This document shows positions 35,099-43,029 of a stretch of 64,000 bases of DNA, in pieces. Position 1 is the stretch's first letter. The number at the start of each line of letters is the position of its first letter. A model generated the notes under the pieces. It was not told where the DNA came from. It worked only from the letters and a program-made list of their open reading frames with translations, and ran no database searches. The translations under genes and the position numbers were made by a program. Source of the stretch: Planctomycetota bacterium (GTDB taxonomy: Bacteria; Planctomycetota; UBA8742; UBA2392); assembly GCA_020638675.1 (NCBI GenBank), contig JACKID010000004.1, positions 134,001-198,000 of the forward strand, read 5' to 3'.

Positions 35099-36049
35099 AT
35101 GGATCTGATTTCCCGCATACAGTCCGGAGAAACCCGCGCCATCGCGCGCGCGCTCACGCTGGTGGAAAACGGCGACGATGCCTTCACGCAAGCGCTCGAC
35201 GCCGCGTTCGCAGCCATTCCACACCCCGAGCGCATCGGCATCACCGGCCCGCCCGGCAGCGGCAAGAGCACCCTCACCAGCGCGCTGGTCAAGGCGCTGC
35301 GTGACGAGAACAAACGCGTCGGAGTGGTCGCCGTTGACCCGTCAAGCCCGTTCAGCGGCGGCGCGCTTCTCGGTGACCGCCTGCGCATGTCGGAGCACGC
35401 ACTCGACGACGACGTGTTCGTGCGCAGCATGGCGAGCCGTGGGCGCTTCGGCGGGCTGGCCATCGGCAGCGAGGACGCCTGCGACGTGCTGGCGCTGGCC
35501 AAGTTCGATCCGGTGATTGTCGAAACTGTCGGCGTCGGGCAGAGCGAAGTGGACATCGCGCGCCTGGCGGACACCACCGTCGTCGTGCTGACACCCAGCG
35601 CGGGCGACAGCGTGCAGGCGCTCAAGGCCGGCATCATGGAAGTCGCGGAAGTCGTCGTGATCAACAAGGCCGACCGCGAGGGCGCGGCCCGCCTCGAGGA
35701 AGACATCAAGGAAGCAATGGAGCTGCGCCCGATGCCGCCGGAAGGCCAGCCCATGTGGCGGCCGCCGATCGTGCGAACAGTCGCGACTGAGAATCGCGGT
35801 GTCACTGATTTGCTGGCGGCGATTGCACAACACCGCACGTTTCTTGCCGGTAACAAACTGCTTGCCGCAGTGCGACAGAAACGTGCCGAAAGCCGCCTCA
35901 AGGATCTGGCGGGCGCCGCGCTGGTTGCCAGCCTGCAGGCGGAAGGCCGCGCCCAGGGCCTGTTTGACGGGCTTCGCGCACGCGTGCGCTCCGGCGAGCT
36001 TTCACCCCGCGCAGCGGTGAAAGAGCTGCTGGCTGCGCTTTCTCTCTAG
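35099..36049 (+). CDS. meaB: Methylmalonyl-CoA mutase-associated GTPase (MeaB/ArgK)
   Basis: The product has 316 residues, typical length. The G1 loop GPPGSGKST is at residues 50-58, with the ETVGVGQSE switch region and the NKAD specificity motif further on. MeaB proteins load and protect the B12 cofactor of methylmalonyl-CoA mutase and related acyl-CoA mutases. The ATG at 35099 gives the usual N terminus; a GTG at 35066 would add eleven residues. No mutase gene is in the window, so the partner must be elsewhere. Confidence 0.9.
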   Translation: MDLISRIQSGETRAIARALTLVENGDDAFTQALDAAFAAIPHPERIGITGPPGSGKSTLTSALVKALRDENKRVGVVAVDPSSPFSGGALLGDRLRMSEHALDDDVFVRSMASRGRFGGLAIGSEDACDVLALAKFDPVIVETVGVGQSEVDIARLADTTVVVLTPSAGDSVQALKAGIMEVAEVVVINKADREGAARLEEDIKEAMELRPMPPEGQPMWRPPIVRTVATENRGVTDLLAAIAQHRTFLAGNKLLAAVRQKRAESRLKDLAGAALVASLQAEGRAQGLFDGLRARVRSGELSPRAAVKELLAALSL

Positions 36050-36281
36050 GCAAAAAATCCGATTTCACCCCGGCGGATTTGTGGAACTAGCCGGGTGAGG
36101 AGTCCGTTTAAGAAAGTGAACAGGGACGAATCGGAACTACGAGGGGACAGACGAACGACCCTGAATTGAAGGACAAACGGAAAGACTGACACAAGACGAT
36201 TCGAAAGGACTTCAACACCGCGGTGGCTCTTCAGAGACACCCTTCTCCACGCGCGCAACGCGCAAGCAAAAAACCCTAGAG

Positions 36282-36313
36282 GCTCGACGGCCCCTCCCCC
36301 ATATACCGTCGAG
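36282..36313 (-). terminator. Rho-independent terminator for hemG
   Basis: On the minus strand the stem GCTCGACGG / CCGTCGAGC is followed, after CTCTAGGG, by a run of six T. It is about 100 bases beyond the hemG stop. Confidence 0.7.
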
Positions 36314-36324
36314 CTTTGCTAAGC

Positions 36325-36351
36325 GAACCCGGCGGCCCCCCTGCCGGGTTC
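36325..36351. terminator. Second hairpin between meaB and hemG
   Basis: A perfect 9-bp stem GAACCCGGC / GCCGGGTTC encloses a C-rich 9-base loop. With the neighbouring hairpin it forms a double stop for transcripts from either side. Confidence 0.6.
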
Positions 36352-36413
36352 ATAGCTTTAACGTGTTGTGGGCATCCTGCCCGCAAGCCTGAACATGGCC
36401 AGGGCCACCGTGG

Positions 36414-37814
36414 TCACGCCATCAGTTTCGTAGCGGCCTCATTGGCGTTGCGGATGCAGTCGGGAATCCCGACGCCGTCGAAGCCGTTGCCGATGATGGC
36501 GAGGCTGGCGTGGGCCGCGGCAAGTTCGCGGATCTTCGCCACGCGCTCGAGGTGACCGACGTGGTATTGCGCCATGGCGCCCGGGTGCGCGCCCGCGATC
36601 GAGAACAGCGGCTCGCCCTTAACACCAACCAGCTCGCGTAACTCTTCGAGCGCAACGCGCGTTTGCTCATCCGACGAAAGGTCCGCGACTTCCGGGTTGA
36701 GTGCGCCGCCCATGAAGACGCGGATCACGGCCTTGCCTTCCGGCGCGCGCCCTTCGAACTTCACGCTGCTGAAACTGAACGCAATGATCCGGCGTTTTTC
36801 GACGGCCGGGATGACGGCGCCGATGCCGTCCATCGCGTGCGCGACCTGCGCGCGCTCGAAGACGAAGTTCACGACCGCCGCGCCGGCGTACTCAATGGCA
36901 GCCAGGGCGTCCGCCAAGTCCGCGTCCGTCTCGCGCAACAGATTCGCCGAACCCTGCGCGGGCAACGCAAGCACGACCGCGTCGGCCGATAGCGTCTCGC
37001 CATCAAGCCCAATCTGCCAGCCATTGCCTTGGCGCTTGAGGGCGTTTACGCGCGTGTTCGGCCGAATGGACTCCGCGGGCAAGCCCGCTTTCAGTGCATC
37101 CGGCAGGACGCTCATTCCGCCCTTGAACGTCACAAACAGGCCGTAGCGCGGACCGGCGGCCTTGGCGACTTCGCCGCCGCTGGGCGACTTCCCGCCTTCA
37201 CCCTTGGCCCGTCTCCGTAGCGCTTTGATCACGCTGCCGTGCTTGCGCTCCATCTCAATGAAGGCGGGAAAGGTTGCCTTCAAACTGAGCTTCTCCGGGT
37301 CGGCCGTGTAGATGCCGGCGATCATCGGCTGGGCGATGCGGTCCAGCGCTTCGCGGCCGAAGCGGCGGCGCACGAAACTCGCGAGTGACTCGTCCTGCTC
37401 ATTGCGGCGCACGCCCTTGAGTAACTCCAGCGCCATGCGGAACTTGCCGGGCCAGCTCAGGATCGGTGTTTTGATCAGCGCCTTGATCGACATCGGGCTG
37501 ATCAGGAAGAAGCCCTCGGGCAGACGCTTCAGCGCGCCGTGGTGCAGGATGAAGCTGCGCCGCACGCCTTCTCGCGTACCGATGATCTGGTCGCCGAGCC
37601 CGAGCTCGTTCGCCAACTCCATCGCGGCGGGCTTGTTCGAGGCCCAGCAGTCCGGGCCGGTTTCGAGCAGGCAGTCGTCGTGGCGCACGCTGCCGATCAC
37701 GCCGCCAAAGTGGTCGGACGCCTCCAGCAGCGTCACCCGCGCGCCCGCTTTGTGCAGACGGTAGGCGGCCGTGAGCCCGCTGATTCCCCCACCGATGACG
37801 ACGACATGCTTCAT
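36414..37814 (-). CDS. hemG: Oxygen-dependent protoporphyrinogen oxidase (FAD type)
   Basis: The product has 466 residues. The N-terminal dinucleotide-binding signature MKHVVVIGGGISGLTAAYRL is followed by the LLEASDHFGGVIGS segment, and the C terminus has the closing FAD motif (IIGNGFDGVGIPDCI). This is the HemY/HemG-type enzyme that oxidises protoporphyrinogen IX to protoporphyrin IX in heme synthesis, at the inner membrane; it is not the flavodoxin-like enterobacterial HemG. The frame is open far upstream, but the FAD motif fixes the ATG at 37814. No other hem genes are in the window. Confidence 0.9.
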   Translation of the reverse strand: MKHVVVIGGGISGLTAAYRLHKAGARVTLLEASDHFGGVIGSVRHDDCLLETGPDCWASNKPAAMELANELGLGDQIIGTREGVRRSFILHHGALKRLPEGFFLISPMSIKALIKTPILSWPGKFRMALELLKGVRRNEQDESLASFVRRRFGREALDRIAQPMIAGIYTADPEKLSLKATFPAFIEMERKHGSVIKALRRRAKGEGGKSPSGGEVAKAAGPRYGLFVTFKGGMSVLPDALKAGLPAESIRPNTRVNALKRQGNGWQIGLDGETLSADAVVLALPAQGSANLLRETDADLADALAAIEYAGAAVVNFVFERAQVAHAMDGIGAVIPAVEKRRIIAFSFSSVKFEGRAPEGKAVIRVFMGGALNPEVADLSSDEQTRVALEELRELVGVKGEPLFSIAGAHPGAMAQYHVGHLERVAKIRELAAAHASLAIIGNGFDGVGIPDCIRNANEAATKLMA

Positions 37815-37868
37815 GCGCACGGTATAGCAATGGTTGTCCGCAGGCGCGAAGGCCTGCAACTCCATCTC

Positions 37869-37922
37869 ACACAGAGGCGCGGAGCCGCAGACAGGGGCCA
37901 CTGCAATCCTCCGCGTCTCTGC
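37869..37922. repeat. Imperfect inverted repeat of the CAGAGGCGCGGAG type
   Basis: CAGAGGCGCGGAG and the near-complement CTCCGCGTCTCTG are separated by about 26 bases, in the space upstream of hemG. A single related arm occurs near 44372 (CACAGAGACCACGGAG). Confidence 0.55.
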
Positions 37923-37936
37923 TTGAGCGTGGCCTC

Positions 37937-38857
37937 CTATGCATCCGCCACTTGCGGGATCACGAGGTTGAGTGTGCGCTTGGCGATGGTGATCCTGACG
38001 GTGTGGCCCTCGTTGAATTCGAGGTAGTCGGCCTCGATGCCGTCGCCGAAGATCACGCCGCCTTCTTCCATTTCGCTGATGAGTTCCAGCTCGTCGCCTT
38101 CGTTGAGAAAGCCGAAGTTGATGTCCACGCCCGTGGCGATGCTGGGCCACGGCTCGCGCACCATGTAGGTCAGGCGGCGGTCGACCGGCGCGGGCAGCGG
38201 CTCGTTGATGCCGCGCTGGCGGGTGATGCTGGAGGTCCAGCCGGTGGCGCCTGTGCCGGTTGAGATGATCACGCCGGATGATGAGTGGCGCTCGACCGCC
38301 TTGCCAACGCGGATTCGGTACTTGGCGCTCTGGTGGCTCATATGTCCGACAAACAGCTCGTTCAGCGCGGGCAGCATCTGGCCGTCCTCGCGCGTGGCCA
38401 GCACCATCGCGCGCGCCTCTACCGTGTAGCCCTGATGGCGCTGGTTCACCCACTCGATCAGCTTGGCGGCGTCGGCCGGGTTGTGACGGCACAGCACGCC
38501 GGGCCAGGTTTCGAAGTCCGGGTTGAAGCCGATCAGCAGCTGCCCGTGCAGGTACTTGGCGATGTTCGGCACCAGCCCGTCCTGGCCGACCGCGAGGATC
38601 ACGTCGTCGGGATTGAACAGAAAGCGGTCGAACTCTTCGCGGCTGAGCTGCACCCGGCGCTGCTCGGCCGGGATGGCGCGGATGACTTTGTCCAGCGCGG
38701 CCTGTTGCAGCTCGTGCGCACGCAGCGGGCGGTCGAACTTGCGCCCGCGCGACTCCACGTAGAACTTCGCCTGGTCGATGGTGCCGAAGCGGCGGATCAG
38801 CATGTCGAGGGGCGTCGGGCGCGTGACGATGACGAGTCTGGGAAGTTTCGGGTTCAT
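37937..38857 (-). CDS. NAD-kinase-like protein
   Basis: The product has 306 residues. Residues about 85-105 read DDVILAVGQDGLVPNIAKYL, the place of the GGDG nucleotide motif of NAD kinases. Residues about 195-210 read GVIISTGTGATGWTSSI, matching their STPTGSTAY-type substrate loop. It would phosphorylate NAD(H) to NADP(H) with ATP, or a related substrate; the first Gly of GGDG is replaced (GQDG), so specificity may differ. GGAGGG precedes the ATG at 38857. It is transcribed with the SPFH gene upstream and hemG downstream in one direction. Confidence 0.7.
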   Translation of the reverse strand: MNPKLPRLVIVTRPTPLDMLIRRFGTIDQAKFYVESRGRKFDRPLRAHELQQAALDKVIRAIPAEQRRVQLSREEFDRFLFNPDDVILAVGQDGLVPNIAKYLHGQLLIGFNPDFETWPGVLCRHNPADAAKLIEWVNQRHQGYTVEARAMVLATREDGQMLPALNELFVGHMSHQSAKYRIRVGKAVERHSSSGVIISTGTGATGWTSSITRQRGINEPLPAPVDRRLTYMVREPWPSIATGVDINFGFLNEGDELELISEMEEGGVIFGDGIEADYLEFNEGHTVRITIAKRTLNLVIPQVADA

Positions 38858-38879
38858 GGCTTGGGCCCTCCGTGTCGAG

Positions 38880-38952
38880 GCGTCAGGCGGCAGGTTTGAG
38901 GCGGCAGTGTACTGCAGTTACTGCCGCCTCCCGCCTGATGCCGGCCGCCTCA
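38880..38952. repeat. Inverted repeat built from AGGCGGCAG words
   Basis: The left arm (about 38880-38908) repeats GGCGGCAG twice. The right arm (38920-38945) carries the complement, CTGCCGCC then CCGCCTGA. It sits between the SPFH and NAD-kinase-like genes. Confidence 0.65.
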
Positions 38953-39990
38953 GTTGCTGGGCTTGCCTTCGAGGAACTCCGCCAGCAGGTCGCTCAGCAT
39001 GTTGGGGCTGAAGTTCAGGTGGTCGATCGACTGCACCTTGCGGGCGAACTCGAGGGCCGCCAGTCCGAGCAGCACCTTGCTCGGCAGATCCTTCCATGCC
39101 GCGGCTCGGGCGGCTTCGCTGTCTGCTTCCGCCTGGCCGATGGCGCGCTTGGCCTCGGCGTCGGCTACCGCACGCAGCTTGATCTGGGATGCAGCCGCGT
39201 CGGCCTGCAGGTTGCTGCGCTCAATGGCTGCCTCGGTGGCGAGCTTGTCGGCCTCGGCCGCGCGGGTCACTTCCTCGAGCTTGTTGGCGCCGCGGCGCTG
39301 GATCAGCTCCTCGTTGCGGCGTTCCAGCTCGATTTCGGTGGCCAGCTCGTTCTCCTTGATCGCGCGTTCCTTCTCGACCGCGTCAGCCCGGCGCCGGAAG
39401 ATGGCCTCGTCGGCCTTCTGCTGCAGGCTTTCGCGGGCGGGCGTCTGCAACGCCTTCTCCATCTCGCTGCTGGGGCTGACGTGGATCACGTGCACGTCCA
39501 CCACGGCCAATCCCATGTCGTGCATCTCGTGGTCGTCAATCAGCAGCCCGCGCACGGCGCGCTGGACGGCCTCGGCGCCGGTCTTGACCGCCTCGGCCAG
39601 TGTCATGGTCGAGAGCGCCGTGCGGGCCGGTTCCTGCACCTTCTGGTTGAAAAACTCGGCCAGCTTCTCGAGCGGCTTTTCGGACCAGCTGCCGTTCTCG
39701 GTGCTGATCGCGAAATTGACGCGCTTGGCCGCCAGTTCCGGCTTTGCGACCCGGTAGCGCACCGTGACCTGCACGTTGACGGCCTGCATGTCGGCCGTGC
39801 GTTCGTGCAGCAGGGTGGTGGCTTCGGCGTCTTCCACCGGCAGCAGTGCGACGCTGGCGCTCATGGGCATGAACCAGTAGGCGAGGCCGGCGCCCTGGCG
39901 GGTCAGCTTGCCCGCGCTGTAGTGAAGGATGTACTGGTTGGGCTCAGCCCGCAGGTGGCGTAGCAGGCCCAGTCTTGTGATGGTTGCCAT
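38950..39990 (-). CDS. SPFH/band-7 domain protein
   Basis: The product has 346 residues. Residues about 20-190 form an SPFH domain (TTLLHERTADMQAVNVQVTV, the VDVHVIHVSPSSEMEKALQT region), followed by a long Ala/Glu-rich coiled coil (about 190-300), the stomatin/flotillin-like layout. There is no N-terminal membrane helix, so it may associate peripherally with membranes, or act like the cytosolic SPFH proteins of virion-core type. A clear sigma-70-like promoter lies 45-73 bases upstream. The first gene of a three-gene minus-strand group with the NAD-kinase-like gene and hemG. Confidence 0.8.
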   Translation of the reverse strand: MATITRLGLLRHLRAEPNQYILHYSAGKLTRQGAGLAYWFMPMSASVALLPVEDAEATTLLHERTADMQAVNVQVTVRYRVAKPELAAKRVNFAISTENGSWSEKPLEKLAEFFNQKVQEPARTALSTMTLAEAVKTGAEAVQRAVRGLLIDDHEMHDMGLAVVDVHVIHVSPSSEMEKALQTPARESLQQKADEAIFRRRADAVEKERAIKENELATEIELERRNEELIQRRGANKLEEVTRAAEADKLATEAAIERSNLQADAAASQIKLRAVADAEAKRAIGQAEADSEAARAAAWKDLPSKVLLGLAALEFARKVQSIDHLNFSPNMLSDLLAEFLEGKPSN

Positions 39991-40034
39991 GGCTCGGCGC
40001 TCCTTTCTGGAGTCTAGGTGTTACTTTCACACTT

Positions 40035-40063
40035 AGTATAGTGTGCGCCTGACACTTTGGCAA
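40035..40063 (-). promoter_or_regulatory. Sigma-70-type promoter for the SPFH gene
   Basis: On the minus strand TTGCCA (40063-40058) and TATACT (40040-40035) are 17 bases apart, upstream of the ATG at 39990. The -10 box lies within the imperfect palindrome CACACTTAGTATAGTGTG (40028-40045), which could be an overlapping operator. Confidence 0.65.
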
Positions 40064-40099
40064 ATTTGGCGGGCGGATTTGCTGCGGATTGCGTGACGC

Positions 40100-40170
40100 G
40101 CTCGTGCTTCGCACTTGCAACTTTGCTTCGCGCCTTCGCGTGACGAGAACGGCGAGTGCGAAGCACGAGC
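40100..40170. repeat. Perfect 16-bp inverted repeat
   Basis: GCTCGTGCTTCGCACT (40100-40115) and its exact complement (40155-40170) enclose a spacer rich in TTCGCG words. It ends just before the stop of the NADAR gene and may terminate it. Confidence 0.8.
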
Positions 40171-40174
40171 AAGT

Positions 40175-40618
40175 CTACGCGAGTTCATCTCTCAGACGGG
40201 CACGGGTCTCTGCGAGGATGCGCCCCAGCATGTTCCTGCCGCTGCCGTCGGCGCCGCAGCCCCAGTAGTAGTCGCCGGGTGCATTCTCGACAAGATCTTC
40301 GTCGCCAGTAGAGAGCAGCAGCGACTTCAGTGACTCATGCTGAGAAAATTTGGCCCAGACGGCAGCGCGCATGACGTCGTCCTTCACGGCCTCCCAATCT
40401 TTGCGCAGCGGGCGCGAACGCTGGCGGCCCATGCGCGCCGCGTCGTTGGGGCGTTTGGCGTTGCGGATCTGCTCCTCGTGTTCCGTGCCCGCGAACTTCA
40501 TGGCCTGGAAGTAGTGCTCGCTCGTCGGCCAGGACTTGCCGTCGAGCTCAAACGGGAAGTGGGCGAAGTTGCTGAACTCACCCCACTCCTTCGTTCTTCC
40601 ATAGAAGTAGATCGTCAT
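40175..40618 (-). CDS. NADAR-domain protein (YbiA-like)
   Basis: The product has 147 residues. The family motifs are present: GEFSNFAHFPFELDG, TSEHYFQAMKF, and FSQHESLKSLLLSTGDEDLVE. NADAR proteins are N-glycosidases; some act on damaged riboflavin precursors and others remove ADP-ribose-type modifications or serve in phage defence. Length and compact domain fit the metabolic-repair group, but the sequence alone does not decide. GAGGG precedes the ATG at 40618. It is divergent from plsC. Confidence 0.85.
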   Translation of the reverse strand: MTIYFYGRTKEWGEFSNFAHFPFELDGKSWPTSEHYFQAMKFAGTEHEEQIRNAKRPNDAARMGRQRSRPLRKDWEAVKDDVMRAAVWAKFSQHESLKSLLLSTGDEDLVENAPGDYYWGCGADGSGRNMLGRILAETRARLRDELA

Positions 40619-40726
40619 CACGGCCCTCATACCCAAACGTGCCGGTGGACGGAAATGTCGCGGCGATGTTTGATTCCCCCACGGTCTCCCGGTTGCATAA
40701 CGCTGTTATTAGTGTTTACTAAGTCC

Positions 40727-41545
40727 ATGGCCGACATCGACCACGTGCTCGTTGACCAGACACGCCCCACCGGATGGCGCGGGTGGGTGTACCGCACGGC
40801 CGTGAACCTGGCCGCCGCGATGGGCCGCGTGCTGTTCTTCTGGAAGGTCGAAGGCATTGAGCACATCCCGCGCGAGGGCGGTTTGCTGGTCGTCGCCAAC
40901 CACCCCAGCTTCCTTGAGCCTCCGTCGCTGGTCTGCATCATGATCTATGGCGCTGACCGCGACCTTTCCATCATGGCCTGGCACAAGCTGTTCAAGATCC
41001 CGGTCGTCAGCTTCTTTACCAAGACCTACAAGGCCTACCCGGTGAATCGCGAAAACCCCGGGCGCGGGCCGTACCAGACGTTGCTGCATATCCTCAAGAA
41101 CGGCGGCGCGGCCGGCGTTTTCCCGGAGGGCTCGCGCAGCGAGCAGCGCCTGATGGGCCCGTGGAAGCCCGGCGCACTGCGCGCCGCGTTCACGGCCAAG
41201 GCGACGATCCTGCCGATCACTTTCGTGACAGCCGGCGAGTTCTGGCCGCGCGGGCAATGGCGCCCCACGTTCTTCCGCAAGCACCACATCAAGATCCACC
41301 CACCGCAAACCCATGAGCAGTACATGGCCGAAATGCCCGAGGGCATGCGCGAAAAGGACTGGCAGGAAGTGGTCTCGGAGCGCATCCGCGAGTTGATCAA
41401 CGCACCCATCCGTGAACGCCTCGAAGAAGCCCGCGCGCACATCGAGAAGCGGATGGAGCTGTCCGATCCTCTCGGCGACCACGACAACCCGATCGACCAG
41501 CGCAACGCGCGCTACGAAGAAGCCCGCCGCCGCATCAGCGCCTGA
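40727..41545 (+). CDS. 1-acyl-glycerol-3-phosphate acyltransferase-like (PlsC family)
   Basis: The product has 272 residues. Motif I is H59-P-S-F-L-E64, an HX4E instead of the usual HX4D. Motif III is F132-P-E-G-S-R, intact. The family adds a second acyl chain to lysophosphatidate in phospholipid synthesis at the inner membrane. The Asp-to-Glu change is conservative, and the gene is otherwise normal, so activity is likely. A C-terminal helical tail (about 215-272) is highly charged. TTGCAT and TTACTA, 17 bases apart, end only about five bases before the ATG, so the mRNA may be nearly leaderless. Confidence 0.8.
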   Translation: MADIDHVLVDQTRPTGWRGWVYRTAVNLAAAMGRVLFFWKVEGIEHIPREGGLLVVANHPSFLEPPSLVCIMIYGADRDLSIMAWHKLFKIPVVSFFTKTYKAYPVNRENPGRGPYQTLLHILKNGGAAGVFPEGSRSEQRLMGPWKPGALRAAFTAKATILPITFVTAGEFWPRGQWRPTFFRKHHIKIHPPQTHEQYMAEMPEGMREKDWQEVVSERIRELINAPIRERLEEARAHIEKRMELSDPLGDHDNPIDQRNARYEEARRRISA

Positions 41546-41581
41546 TCTTCTGAACCCGCAACCCCGATTCTGCCGATAGCG

Positions 41582-42928
41582 ATGCGGGGGAGCATGCGCC
41601 GTCGCCGCAAATCTGGCGGCCGTGGCTTTGAGCTGCGGCTGAATGGCTGGGCCGCACGCGCTGCGGGCATCGGCTTCATCGTGCTGATCGCGGGCGCGTT
41701 GATCGGCTGCGTCGTCTACTCCGGCGGCGACCCCGTGTTCTACCCCGACCAGCCGCCCGAGCGCTTCAAGCCGACGCCGCTGGACAAGCTCGATCGCATC
41801 GAGGGCTGGGTGCCGAGCTGGGGCGATGAGGCCAGGATCGCCGCCGAGGCATCCGCGGCCGGATTCACCGACCTGTTGTTCTTCCACGGCTCAGTCGCCG
41901 AGAGCGGCGAGGTCAGTATCGAGGACCCGGCCGGTCTGGCGGCCGGACTCAAGGCCGCCGTCGGTACGCGACGCTGGCTGACGGTGACCAACCACGGAGG
42001 CTCGCTGGAGACGCCGCTCGGCAGCGGGCTGGGCGCCCACGTGGAGAGTCTGCTGGATGCGTTCGCCGCCAGCGGCTGCGATCACCTTGACCTCGACTAC
42101 GAAAGCATGAACCGCAGCCAGGCCGAAGGACTGGCCACGCTGGTGGAGCGCCTGGAGGATCGACTGCCCGCGGGTTCGCGCCTGTCACTGACCTTGCAGC
42201 CCGTGGATTCGCGCCTGCGCCCGGACCAGCGCGACGTCTACCGCCGCCTGCTGGAATCGCCGCTGGTCTACACCATGCGCTTGATGATGTACGACTACCA
42301 CTGGCGAGGCAGCCTGCCCGGTGCACTGTACCCCATGCCCGCATTCAACCGGCTGCTTCAGGAATGGGCCGAATTCGCGCACAAGCTGACCCTCTGCCTT
42401 CCCCTCTACGGCTACGACTGGCCGCGCCCCGAGGACACCACCCTGCCCCGCGCGGAAGTCGTCACCCTGCGCGACGTCGGCAAGCTCTCCGCCAAGCCGG
42501 GCTTTGACGCCGTCTGGATGCGCGAGCAGGCCGAGCTTGCGGCGCGCTACAACTCCGGCGGCGTCACCCACTACGCCGCGCTGCCGTCCCTGAGAGCCAT
42601 CACCGCGCGCGCCACGGCCGGGCTGGACTGGGGCGTGCCCGCAGTCAGCTTCTGGCATCTCGGCTGTGCCTCGCCGGCCGACATCCCGCCCGCATGCAGA
42701 CGCAACGCCGAGCCGCGCGAAGCCGTCGGCTATGACTCGGGCGAGAGCTGGGCCGACTGGATGGACCCTTTTCGCCACCGAGTCTGCGACGCCATCACGG
42801 CCGACGGCGAGCGCAGCCTTGAGCAGATCGGCGAGGCACACGGCGTATCACGCGCCACGATGTACCGCTTCAATGAGCATATTGCCGGCGACGATCTCGC
42901 CGGGCGCACGGTCTACGTCCCGAAATAG
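41582..42928 (+). CDS. GH18-type hydrolase with C-terminal LysM
   Basis: The product has 448 residues. A membrane anchor or lipoprotein signal lies at about residues 26-43 (ends L-I-G-C). The glycoside hydrolase 18 signature D-x-x-D-x-D-x-E is complete: D167-H-L-D170-L-D172-Y-E174. The barrel resembles the spore-germination/YaaH-like branch. The last 50 residues (YRFNEHIAGDDLAGRTVYVP) look like a LysM peptidoglycan-binding motif. It may cleave or bind cell-wall glycan. The start could be the ATG at 41582 or 41594. Confidence 0.75.
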   Translation: MRGSMRRRRKSGGRGFELRLNGWAARAAGIGFIVLIAGALIGCVVYSGGDPVFYPDQPPERFKPTPLDKLDRIEGWVPSWGDEARIAAEASAAGFTDLLFFHGSVAESGEVSIEDPAGLAAGLKAAVGTRRWLTVTNHGGSLETPLGSGLGAHVESLLDAFAASGCDHLDLDYESMNRSQAEGLATLVERLEDRLPAGSRLSLTLQPVDSRLRPDQRDVYRRLLESPLVYTMRLMMYDYHWRGSLPGALYPMPAFNRLLQEWAEFAHKLTLCLPLYGYDWPRPEDTTLPRAEVVTLRDVGKLSAKPGFDAVWMREQAELAARYNSGGVTHYAALPSLRAITARATAGLDWGVPAVSFWHLGCASPADIPPACRRNAEPREAVGYDSGESWADWMDPFRHRVCDAITADGERSLEQIGEAHGVSRATMYRFNEHIAGDDLAGRTVYVPK

Positions 42929-43029
42929 CGCGGTACCCGGGCCCGGCAACGGGGTTGGATGCATGCGCTCACAACACCCCGACCGGAGCAGCCACTTTGC
43001 ACTCCGCGCTGCATACCTATTCTGTTCCC

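Larger units (their letters stand above)
36050..36413. other. 364-base gene-free region with several hairpins
   Basis: It lies between the convergent meaB and hemG genes and has no plausible ORF. The first 220 bases are purine-rich on the plus strand and clearly poorer in GC than the flanks, with reiterated GGAC/GACGA words. An AAATCCG / CGGATTT hairpin lies just after the meaB stop (about 36055-36080). Two strong hairpins follow (36282-36313 and 36325-36351). The left part could encode a structured small RNA; I match it to no known family. Confidence 0.5.
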
